A stretch of DNA of 64,000 nucleotides from Phytophthora sp. 'mugwort'. Lineage: Eukaryota > Oomycota > Peronosporomycetes > Peronosporales > Peronosporaceae. Below the pieces are notes generated by a model. That model was not told the DNA's origin. It made no database searches and saw only the letters and a program-made list of their open reading frames with translations. The stretch spans positions 1,426,001 to 1,490,000 of the forward strand of contig JAUCEF010000009.1 of assembly GCA_033558025.1 (NCBI GenBank), in the 5' to 3' direction. Every line of letters begins with the position of its first letter. Positions within the stretch are counted from its first letter, which is position 1. The translations under genes were made by a program, and so were the position numbers. Shown here piece by piece: positions 34,709 to 44,296 of the stretch.

Positions 34709-35190
34709 ATGGCCGAAAACAATGATCGCAGCACGCCGTTGCAACTTACCACTAAGTAGGTATCACTTTTCAATACCCAACCAAACCCACTTCTTAAACC
34801 TTCTAGAGCAGGACGTCGACCTCTTCATGACGCTTTCGAGTGACGCTGCCGTTCCGATCATCGACTTAGCCGTGTACCAGTCCAAGCCTCGTGCCGAAAT
34901 TCACGATGTCGTCCTGGCAGGACTAGAGCTGATCTGCCGCCATATCTACACGGCGAGATCTAAGCGACGAGGAGGACGTGAGTCGTGCTGTGCGTGACTC
35001 GCGTGAGGACCACGAAACCCTTCATCACGAGCTGGTGCTATCACGCGGCGTAAACTGCAGCAACGCAAGCTCGACTTGGATATATTTACTATCTGCTTCA
35101 TGTGCACACGTGGCGCGCTGTCGAAGGATATCGGCGTTTCTAGTTTCAGCGAGGACTTAGTCAAGCTGCTGAAAACGGCTCGAAATTAAG
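34709..35190 (+). pseudogene. Uncharacterised gene fragment with probable introns
   Basis: An ATG at 34709 opens a plausible N-terminus (MAENNDRSTPLQLTTK) that meets a GTAGGT donor-like site at about 34756. After TTCTAG at about 34806 comes an open segment (DVDLFMTLSSDAAVPIIDLA). A shifted frame then reads DLSDEEDVSRAVRDSRED, and after an ACTGCAG acceptor-like site at 35061 a last segment ends at about 35189 (DIFTICFMCTRG..KTARN). The frames do not all connect by GT-AG splicing, so it is probably broken. A similar exon-like piece lies at 35330-35438 (NGFVTLRQVRAEQRIQINL). The family is not recognised. Confidence 0.35.
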
Positions 35191-36908
35191 TCTGCTGTGA
35201 TATGCAACCGTATATGATCCTCTCACCAATGGTGGCATACTATATGTAGAACGGCATTCTCTTGTAAGGGTATTCACCGGTTGTAAGGACTACCAAGATG
35301 GACCTATCTAAGTCTCTATTGTCAGGGAGACCAAAGCTTCCTCCCCAACGGGTTCGTTACGCTGCGCCAAGTCCGTGCAGAGCAGCGCATCCAGATTAAC
35401 CTGCAGTCGGCCGAGTTCAATCTTTCCCCTGAGCAGGTCAGTCTCCAGAACCGTAAAATTTTTGTGTACTGTAGGTTGGGTGGGACCCGATCAAGAGTAA
35501 ATCCCAATAATGGCAAAAGTACTTAGGCGACGGTTAATATGGAGGTAAGGAGTTTAAGGGGCGTCAATCTAATGAAAGGCAGGGTGCATTCACCTTGGTA
35601 TAGTACTCAAAGCGAACAATGTGGTAAAGGTTGATAGGGTTGTCCTAACGACAATACTAGCTATATGTTCGTCATCGTGAAGATCTTCGACAAAACGTCG
35701 CCACGTCCTTTGCTGAATCGTTTTCAGACTAGCATATGACGTCTGTTCTTGCTCTCGCAATTGTCTCCGCAGTAGTTGACCTCATTGTTGGAGACGAGGT
35801 CATCTTCATCTTCCGCATATCGGAAGTTTTACCATGCAGACAGCCCAGTGAGATCGACAGCCAGTTCGGTTGCTGGATCCGAGTTGTGCATCGCAAAGGC
35901 TCGGACGGCCAATCGTTCAGTTACAAAAATGTAACATTTCCCTACGTGCTTGAGAAGATAGACCCGAAGCTGCACCATAGAGGCGATTCAACTGTGAATG
36001 TAAGACGCAAGACAATGACGACGGGACCCCGCCACGTCTGTGCCTGTTTGAGCGCACGTCCTACATACTAGAGACTACACGAGCAAACACTAAGCTTTTG
36101 TCAAGAACAAAACCTTGATGGCAATATAATTTGAAATTGGGATATTTTACGTTTTCATCTTGCGCTGAAGCCGAGCTGAAGCTTCGGATAAAGATACGGC
36201 GCTACGTGTTGGACAGCGAGCATGGTAACGTAGAAACCAGGTCTGGAAGGGTGTTAAAAGTAGAAAATATAAAGGTATGACTTTTGACATACAGGGAGCA
36301 TGCATATATATCGCTACGTGTACAAGCGCAAGGGGCTTCTTGGTTGTCGTTGCGAGCAGCTGTGGCCAGTTGCCCGCAGTGCAGTGGCTGATCACGTACC
36401 TTGTTGCTTTTGATCTACAATATGATCCTTCCGAAGACACGTTTGAGGTAAACAAAGCGGGGAAAGTGGAACCAGTGCAGTGTGGCTACAGGATATGATA
36501 CTCACAATTGAAACGCTATTTCCTTTTAAGGAAGCAGAAACGAAATGTTCATGACTGTCGTAGATATCGCTACCAGCAGTGACCACATTTTTTTCCTGCA
36601 TGCTGTCAATAATGTTGTGCTTTGAAGTACATGTTGTCTAAAGTATAGCCACGATGAAGACGACAACCAAAATCTGCGATGATCACTACGGCGATGGATG
36701 CTACTGCAGCAAGCGGACAATTGCGTGCTTAGAAATGGCTTCATAGGTATCGCTATGAGATCAGACGACAGGGTCTTAACAACTCTTTGACGTGGTCTAT
36801 AGCTCGCAGCACTATGAAGGTACGAACATGAATAATCATAGCAGTGTGCCTCATCGAGTCGAGTTGGGACTCGGCGACTAAGCCGAAATGGTCACTAAAT
36901 GACGGTTG
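35191..36908. other. Spacer of the inverted duplication; LTR-like and ORF fragments
   Basis: 35254-35320 (TATTCACCGGTTGTAAGG..) and 35460-35640 look like solo-LTR style noncoding repeats. A 111-codon plus frame at 35736-36071 (VDLIVGDEVIFIFR..) and a 73-codon frame at 36277-36498 have gene-like composition but no recognised domain. Both may be exons of one lost gene. Nothing here is supported as functional. Confidence 0.3.
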
Positions 36909-37254
36909 AATGTATTGGCACCGGCAAATAAATAAAAGAGCGTCCTCGAGGGAACTCGAACCCCCCAATCCCCACCTTCGGAGGGCGATGCCTTATCCAT
37001 TGGGCCACGCGGACAACACAGACCAACCCGTCAACATGGTTAGAGCAGAGATGGCAACGAACACAAAAGCAGAAACGGGCGATCTATCTCGCTGCGAATT
37101 CCGACGGCGCCATCACCCACTATCATAACTCGCAGAACGGACACACCAGACACAACGAAATGTAAGACCTATGCATGAAGAATTTCCGTTCTTATGTCGT
37201 TTGTACTCCGCATTTGCCACGGCAATTGTCACTGCAACAAACGAAAAAGTATAT
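36909..37254 (-). repeat. Right arm of the inverted duplication carrying tRNA-Arg
   Basis: The reverse complement aligns with 34318-34672, including the tRNA gene, 5' flank and 3' T-run flank. It ends about 56 bp before the start codon of the TPR/methyltransferase gene, so it may overlap that gene's promoter. Confidence 0.85.
36941..37014 (-). tRNA. tRNA-Arg (anticodon CCG), second copy
   Basis: On the minus strand the same cloverleaf is found, with anticodon loop CTCCGAA (CCG). Differences from the first copy are a D-stem mismatch (GCCC/AGGC), GGTGG in the anticodon stem (still pairs with a G-T), one extra G before the T loop and TCCCT in the T stem. A T run follows (CTCTTTTATTTATTT). It may be functional or a degenerating copy. 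Confidence 0.8.
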
Positions 37255-37310
37255 TGTTCATTCGTTATTAATATCCGTAGCCCTCAATCGCCCCTTTTCA
37301 TTCGCCGAAA

Positions 37311-39375
37311 ATGAGTGACCAGGTCAAGCAGCTTCAGTTGGAGGGTAATGCGCTCTATGCCGACGGTCGTTACGACGCCGCGCGGGCGAGCTACACGAAG
37401 GCGATCACACTTCTGACTGCCGGGGATGATAGTGCGACGTCGTATGCATCTGGCAGTGGTGAAGCGGGCTTCTGCTGGAAGACAGTGACGGCTTCGCAAT
37501 TGTTCTCGAACCGCGCGCAGACCGCCATCCAGGAGCGCGACTTCGCTGCGGCGTTGCATGGTCCGTCGCGCCCATTTACATAAATAATATCCAAATATTC
37601 AGGCTATAAACTAATGTAAAATAATATGTTAATTGTGTGTAACGCTGCTAGACGCCACGCAAGCGCTCAAGCATAACGCCAAGAACGAGAAGGCTTTGCT
37701 GCGCAAACTCGTGGCACTGGAAAACCTGGAGAGGTTCGAGGCGGCGCTACGCATGGTGGACAGTGTGCTAGACAATGGAAAGAAGAGCGCACCGACGCTG
37801 TTCCAGTACTGCGTGGTGGCACGCCGTCGGCTACGCAAGAACCTAGCCAGAGACCGCGAGGTGGCTGCAAGCGAGGTCAAGCAGATGGGCAAGATGGTGC
37901 ATGATAAGCAGCAGCTTCGGATAAATTTCGGGTACGTGGGATGATGTCGGGCACCATCGGATGCCTGTCCTGGAAGAACGGGCACGCGAATTTATTTTTT
38001 CTTTTGTGTATTTGTGGGCTTTCTTTCGACGTAGATGTATGTTGCCATCGCAAGTTCCGCTGGACCAGTTTTTCGACGTGGATGTGAATATTGGCAACGA
38101 GTTTGGACTTTTTCGAAGGGACTACGTGAAAAATGGTGAGCATATTTACCTGCAGTGCTCGCTACGGAATAGCACCGAGGGCACCTACAGGTTGGTGTTT
38201 CAGGAGCCTTCGGACCGTTCGGAAGATGTTGGCGATGCTGGCAGCGCAGATGCCAATGGCAAACTCACACTAAACGACCGCGGAAAAGCGAGCTTCCGTG
38301 TTGCTGTCGTGCGATCGAATGGCTTAGAAGAACCGGCAAACACGGCGAGACCTCTTGCGCTTCAGGTCCGGGTACACGAGGCATCCACCGCAACGTGGAA
38401 CCTGTTTCCCGTAGTTTCTTTGCCGTTTACTATTGTACCTCCAGGCGATGACTTGAAGGAGGGAATTACTGGAGATCTCGGCGTCCATTGCTGCCGAGCT
38501 GTGTCGATGGCCGGATTACAGCACGATATCCTTCTTGCCGAGTCACCCGGGAACCTTGGTACGTAACGTTGTCACTTGAGATCATAGCGGCGCGTCAAAG
38601 CTAAAGAATTGCAGTCATTTGCAGCGAAACTCATGCTCGTTGGTGTTGCATTTGATTGTGACACAGGAATTGGCGGCAAGCTGTGGGATTCGTGCCTCAT
38701 CTTGACGCGTTATCTAGCTGCGCAACGAGAGCTTATTGCGGGGAAGGAAGTGGTGGAGCTCGGTAGCGGACTGGGCCTCGTTGGCATCTTCTGTTCCCTG
38801 CTCGGTGCCCGGGTCACCCTCACGGACATGGAGGTACGCAAGCATGGCCTCTGTTGACAACCACATTGCGGATTCAACTAATCGTCTAAACGATGCTTGG
38901 TCGTACATAGGAGATTATCCCGTTGCTGGACTACAATATCCGCTTGAACTTCCCTGAAGGGGGTGATGTGGACAGCTATGGACAGAGCTCTGCTAAAGGC
39001 GCTGCTGCTCCTGTACTTCCGGTTGCCAAAGCGCATCTTTGGGGAGAACCTCCGCGCGATCTGCCGTCGCAACCGGATGTGCTCGTGCTCTCGGACGTTG
39101 TGTACGATCCGGAAGGATACGCTCCGCTCGTGTCGTCTCTAGACGCGTTTGCGGTTACACCAAAGACTCTGGTACTGATGGCCCATCGCTCTCGCAACCC
39201 AATGGAGCACAAATTCTTTGAACTTCTGTCGCAAAGCTTTTCTTGCGAGCAGATCGACTGGCTTTCCACCGAGAAATCTGCCCCGACAGCGTCTCCAGCT
39301 GGTGGTCCACCAAGTACAGAGCAAGCGCTTCAAGATGTGAAAATTTTTGTAATTCGACGCCTGGCAGCGCAATGA
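37311..39375 (+). CDS. TPR protein fused to a FAM86/METTL-type (Methyltransferase_16) domain, 5 exons
   Basis: CDS is join(37311..37560, 37652..37931, 38035..38558, 38667..38833, 38911..39375), 561 aa. Introns of 91, 103, 108 and 77 nt all keep phase. Residues 1 to about 125 are tetratricopeptide-like (LEGNALYADGRYDAARASYTKAI, then ASQLFSNRAQTAIQERDFAAAL and DATQALKHNAKNEKALLRK), in the style of co-chaperone TPRs. About 178-320 is a beta-rich domain (VNIGNEFGLF through VVSLPFTIVP). From about 345 comes a class I methyltransferase: GGKLWDSCLILTRYL, SAM motif I VVELGSGLG (380-388), LTDME (acidic residue of motif II), then SDVVYDPEGY in exon 5. The family methylates lysines on elongation factors and chaperones; the target here is unknown. 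The TPR part may recruit a chaperone-bound substrate (inference). Confidence 0.9.
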
Positions 39376-41379
39376 CCGACTCCAAGCAATCCGTCACTAA
39401 ACTACAGGGTAGTACTGGTAAAGGCCCCGCATAAGAGCTCGTGCTACGACGTCATGTAATGGGTGGGAGTGGGACCCAACACTATCGCAAAGACACGCAA
39501 GCTGTCACAAGGTGAGATGGAGGCAAGACAGAAAAAAATACTCAACGGCGCTGGTCAGGCGCAAAGAACCAAAGAGGTGACCGACCTGTCAGTACATAGA
39601 GCCTGAAGGCCTCGATGGACGAGAATAAGAGGGCTGCTTCAACGTAAGTGGATTTGAGGTCGTTGGCTGTGTACTCATTGACGATTCCGGCTCTAGCGGG
39701 TGCTTTTCTTGCACACACAGGTACAGCTACTTATCACTGACGGATTGGGAATGGCGAACCGGCTAACGCTCGATCTGTTGGGCTCAGCGCCGCCACGCAC
39801 ACGCTACAACTTATTTACTTGGCCGAATCTTCCGTCAAGGAAGTAGGGCTGCTACGAGAGACTCGCACTTTGTACGAAGATCTAGTGGTCCGACTAAGCA
39901 ACGCGTTAGTTACAGTTGTGTCTTCGCGAAACTTATCCTTGAAGCGGATGCTGCGCGATTTCGCGATGGTTTCCCGCATTTCATGTTGCAAACTCGTTGG
40001 GAAATGGTAGAGGGCGCCTTGATGTTCGATGCTGACTCGGCGAGTGCTTAGAGAGCTTTACGATCGTCAAAGACCGCCCCGCTTTTCCGATGCAGTGAAG
40101 CAGAAGGGGCTGGCGTGATCGCGTCGTCCGCATGCACTGCACGCGAAGGTGGGACTTTTAGGTGGCAGAAAGAATGTGCATTGTTCCCACTTTGTAAATA
40201 ATCAACACCACACGCCATGACACAGAGCGAAAAAAATGGCATCGGAAGTTGACCAAGCTGTTGTGCAAAAATGTGATGGTGGGTACTTGCTGTTATTCAA
40301 TAACTGCCTCAATAATTTATTGAGGCGGTTGCACCCAAAGGTTGAGGGCACGTGCTGGTTTGCGCCATGCAGGTGGGACGACGCGGTCTCCGCATCTTTC
40401 GTCCCAGCTCCGGAAAGCACCAGGTGGAGCGGAATCTCAGCAGAGAGAGAGAGCTCGCCTCCAGCTGGAGCGTCCAGATGACGAGCAATAGCGATCAAAC
40501 AGCTTTGCAAAAATTACGCGCACGAAGCTTACAGCTCTCAGCATATCACGCTGCGTCACGGGAAAGACCTCGAGCTGTTTTCGCGCATGTCTCCGCCCGG
40601 ACGATGGGTCGGCGGTCTGCCACGGTTGGCGACATATCCCACAGCCACGTGCACTTTTGCCGGGGTGGCATTCGCCCTTGATTTGTCAGGACGATGGCAA
40701 TGTCGAGGTCAGGCAAGCTCGATACTGCTTCGTGCAAAAACGGCAACTTTGTTTTAGCCCCCAGTGATGGCAGTGTGATGGCCGTAGGATACGGGCGCAA
40801 TACCTGGCAACAGCATCAACCTGGGGTACAGAATATACATGTTTTCAAGCTGCCACTTTGTTTGAAATTTGCATGGCATAAACCCCTGCTGCCGTATAAT
40901 TGGGTAGTTACCGCTTGGCTTGTCTCTGCGTCTTGATCGTTACGAACGTGGCATTCGATTGACATTTTCATTGCCACGAGATCAGACGGTGGCTCGCCAT
41001 CCTGTTTTATGGCAACCAGAACAATCTAAAGCTCCTTTCTGGGCCCGGACATTCAGCAAATGTGGTGCCGCAGACTCTGCTCTACCGTCGTTAACTATTC
41101 ATCGGTGACCGCGCCGGGCCCCGCCGGTGCGTGGCTGAGTGGACCAAGCTCCGGACATTACGAATGCTGGATTTTGTTCGAGCCCGACCAAAACGGGACA
41201 CCTCCTCTTTCTTACTTTACTCAAAGGTACTTGTTGCTCGGATTCCTTGCCTTTGCTGACTGTCTCGCGTCGAATTCGCGAGCGCCTCGTTCGATGCAAC
41301 GAGCACTCGCGGGTCGGAGCAAACTCATAGACAGTGCAACCAGCTCGGCTAGTTCCTTCCTATGCCGGACTGCAGAGGC

Positions 41380-41416
41380 GGCCAGCCGGCCAGTGACGCA
41401 CGCCGGCCAGCCGGCC
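41380..41416. repeat. Two direct copies of GGCCAGCCGGCC
   Basis: Identical 12-mers at 41380-41391 and 41405-41416, separated by 13 bp, followed by the near-palindrome CTATCAGTGATAG at about 41423. They lie about 340-370 bp upstream of the Myb-type gene. Role unknown. Confidence 0.5.
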
Positions 41417-41701
41417 CCGGCGCTATCAGTGATAGTATCACGGCTGTCTACGTTTGTGCCAGCGGTGCAACCACAGGGGTCGCAAAAAGAGGAGAGCACC
41501 GAGCTGCTCATTCTCGAATTTGACTACTGAAGAACCAACGACGTTCTCAGTTTTAGAATCTCTAACCAGCTATCAGACAGCCGCCCTCCACGCGACTACC
41601 ACCACTAAACAACCGGCCCGCGCGACCCTTTTCGTCTACCAGTTGTCGGTAGGAACCAGATCACCCGATTTACCTCAGCACAACACGACAGACAGTCTGT
41701 C

Positions 41702-41715
41702 TCACTCAAACTTTC
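41702..41715 (+). promoter_or_regulatory. Candidate oomycete initiator (Inr/FPR-like)
   Basis: TCACTCAAACTTTC fits the loose oomycete Inr pattern (YCAYTY followed by a WTTY element). It lies 37-50 bp upstream of the ATG at 41752, where a transcription start would be expected. Confidence 0.4.
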
Positions 41716-41751
41716 ACCTCACAAGAAGTAACGATAAACCAAAAAGTTTCC

Positions 41752-42870
41752 ATGTCCTTCGGAATGGCTGAACGGCATCAAGTGCGCGCCCATGACTCCA
41801 AACATGACGGTGCTGCCCAGGAGAAGAAGGCCGAGCACGACAGCGATATGAAAACCAGCTCAGCTGACGGCGACTATGACGATCATCGCCTCTCGACCTC
41901 TTCCATCATTGAGCTTGATCGCAAGGACCTGCTAATCGTCAAAGACGGCACCGTGCGCGTCGCTGAATCCCTTGACCGCGAACAGCAGCAGCTCGACGCC
42001 AACGGAGAAGTCGTCAAGGCTTCGGGCACCTGGACCAAGACTGAGCACGAGCGTTTCCTGCGTGCAATGGAGACTTTCCCCAAGGGCCCATGGAAGGCCA
42101 TTGCCGAGATGGTCGCTACCCGCACGGTCCGCCAAACGCAGACACACGCCCAGAAGTACCGAGAGAAGCTCGCGCGCCGCATGCGCGGTCTCCGTAACCG
42201 CAACGGCACTCTACAGACCCCACCAATGATGGGCGGCATGGTCCCGGGCTACCGTCAACACGACTCCGCCTACGCCAACGTGCACACGCGCGTCTATCAA
42301 CACGCTCCCCACCCGGGTGCTATGGGCTACATGGCAGCTCACATGGTGACTGCACCGATAGCTTCCATGGCCACCACGAGCATCCCTCTGGCCCGAGCGA
42401 CCTCGCTGCCGGCCATGCCCATGCAAAGCTTTACGCTCCATCCCACCTCTTACGCTTCCACCCCCATGTCGGCTTCAATGGCCATGATGAGCTCGGAATT
42501 CAGACAGCTAAGTACGTCCACGATCTCCAGTGCGTTCCTCGGAAACGCGTCCTATCCTGCGTCATGGGAAGTCAACCAAGTTGAAGTCAAGCCGTCCGTG
42601 CCAGACTTCGACGAGTCCATGGACTTCCTTATGGATGTGTACTCGAGCAACCCCAGCCAGATCAACACGGTAACGCCGCCGCAGTCATCGGGTCTGACCG
42701 TGACGCCCACGGCTTGTATCCCACGCTCGCCGCAGACGCCTATATCGTCCCTGGCAGTGAAGCGCCACCCGGGCTACAATTTCATCCAGATACCTCAGAT
42801 GAATCACGTCAAGCACTTGACTCGCATGGACCACAGTGTCAACAGAGAGCAGAACGCGAAAGGCGTATAG
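41752..42870 (+). CDS. Myb-like (SHAQKYF-type) transcription factor
   Basis: Single-exon, 372 aa. Residues about 92-140 are one Myb/SANT repeat (GTWTKTEHERFLRAMETFPKG, then PWKAIAEMVATRTVRQ) ending in THAQKYREKLARR, a variant of the SHAQKYF box. This class binds DNA as a single-repeat Myb, and nuclear action is inferred. The N-terminus is charged (Glu/Asp/Lys). The rest is Met/Ser/Pro/Thr-rich low complexity, as in activation regions, with an acidic patch at about 285-300 (DFDESMDFLMD). A second in-frame ATG (codon 5) could also serve as the start. Codon usage is C-ending and GC-rich, typical of an expressed oomycete gene. Confidence 0.9.
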   Translation: MSFGMAERHQVRAHDSKHDGAAQEKKAEHDSDMKTSSADGDYDDHRLSTSSIIELDRKDLLIVKDGTVRVAESLDREQQQLDANGEVVKASGTWTKTEHERFLRAMETFPKGPWKAIAEMVATRTVRQTQTHAQKYREKLARRMRGLRNRNGTLQTPPMMGGMVPGYRQHDSAYANVHTRVYQHAPHPGAMGYMAAHMVTAPIASMATTSIPLARATSLPAMPMQSFTLHPTSYASTPMSASMAMMSSEFRQLSTSTISSAFLGNASYPASWEVNQVEVKPSVPDFDESMDFLMDVYSSNPSQINTVTPPQSSGLTVTPTACIPRSPQTPISSLAVKRHPGYNFIQIPQMNHVKHLTRMDHSVNREQNAKGV

Positions 42871-43445
42871 TTCGACTTGAATCACTTAATTTATTCACTT
42901 TGTCTTTCTAAAATATTTCTTTTCCCGTGGTGTTCGGTGCAACTATTTGCGCGTCGTCCTGGCCTCAGCGAAATAGTCGGCGTGCAGTTGTGGTGTTTCA
43001 ACTACTGAAATGATTGACGACAACTTGCGTGTCCTGTTTACTCTGCTGTGGACAGTATCAAGTCTAAAGTAGTGGAGGTTACAGCGGACTTGATGCTACA
43101 TGTACCTACCTACCTACTGGACGTAAGTTTTCCCGTAGAAATGGACGACTGGAGCAAGGCGAACGCGTCACATTCTCGTCGTCTAAGCGGGATGCTCGTC
43201 ATGGCGCCAGTGTTGACTCAGCACTAGCCAGCACGTTCAAATATTTATCTCACCATCATTGCAATAGCTTGACAAAGTTGAAGTGGTCTTTACGTTGCAC
43301 TACCCTGGAATAATTCATCGACCATCACTGCAACATAAGCTTCATGCTTACAATTTCCGCAACTCAACGGTTAAGCCTGTGCCATCCTCACATTAGTGCG
43401 TCATAAACACACACAAACTGCATAAAGCCGTAAGACCCCGCGATC
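42871..43445. other. Intergenic region
   Basis: No gene was seen. It holds the 3' flank of the Myb-type gene and the promoter of the small membrane-protein gene. A CTACCTACCTACCTA microsatellite is at about 43102-43117. Confidence 0.5.
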
Positions 43446-43946
43446 ATGAGCGCAACGCCAGCCAACGCCGCCACCCCACGCGCGCCACAGCGCCTCACAC
43501 TGGAAGAGAAGGTTTGGTTCGACCGACGACGAAGCGATATCGAGTACTGCTCGGGCGTGGGCGGAGCACTGGGAGCCGCTGTGACCGCCGCCATCACCGG
43601 TAGACGAACGTCGTGTCGATTGTCCGTCCACCGCCGCTAATTCTCACTTTTGAGCTGTTTATCCGTCTATATTTCAGCTCTGGGTCCGTTCCCGAAGCGT
43701 GTGCAGTTCTTCGGTATTGCTGGCGGCGTCCTCATTGGTGGAGGAGCTGGATACCTCTACGCCGACTCCAAGGCGCTCGAGCGCGTGCAGGATCTGAGCG
43801 CCAGCAGCAACCTACGCAAGCAATACCAGCAGATGTGAGTTGCTTTCTTGGCTATAGATGATCAAGGCAAAGGTTAGAGAACTGATACTGGTGTCCTGGT
43901 CCTCTGTAGTGAGACGGAGAAGAAGGCGGCCAAAGCTTCCAAGTGA
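43446..43946 (+). CDS. Small glycine-rich membrane protein, 3 exons
   Basis: CDS is join(43446..43599, 43678..43834, 43910..43946), 115 aa. Introns of 78 and 75 nt (GTAGAC..CAG and GTGAGT..TAG) keep phase. Two hydrophobic Gly/Ala-rich segments, about 36-53 (SGVGGALGAAVTAAIT) and 59-79 (FFGIAGGVLIGGGAGYLYA), suggest a hairpin membrane protein. The N-terminus is Ala/Pro-rich with basic residues and the C-terminus is Lys-rich (EKKAAKASK). The GxxxG-like spacing recalls small mitochondrial inner-membrane proteins, but I do not recognise the family. It is convergent with the V-ATPase gene, about 350 bp away. Confidence 0.8.
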
Positions 43947-44296
43947 TAAGGACAACGGTGACCCTGCTGGATAATTCGAGACAAGAAGCTCATTGGACTT
44001 GCACAAGAGTAGGAGAATTAGGACTGACATCTGCTGAAGATGCAGATGATTCAGGACAAGACGATGATCAAAAGCCAGCAAGTTTTATTTTAAAACGGGA
44101 AGACCAGCTTCCATATGCATCGCAGACCTCTTCCTATCGATCCTTCTCCTGCTATACTCGATCTGCTCTTCAACTTCAGGTTCTCTTTTTCTTGGTCGGC
44201 CATCTGCAAGTCGATGGCCAAGTTTTAAGCTCGGATTTTGCTCTCCAGCGTCGCTTTCGATGATGTCGAAAGCCCCCAACTCAATTTATCTGCTGT

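Larger units (their letters stand above)
39376..41751. other. Intergenic region with a decayed ORF of unknown family
   Basis: Plus-strand peptide-like stretches occur at 39790-40010, 40236-40480 and 40560-41240 (including GRWVGGLPRLATYPTATCTFAGVAF). They are broken by stops, suggesting an old pseudogene or element of unknown identity. The 400 bases before 41752 are C/A-rich and probably contain the promoter of the Myb-type gene. Confidence 0.35.
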
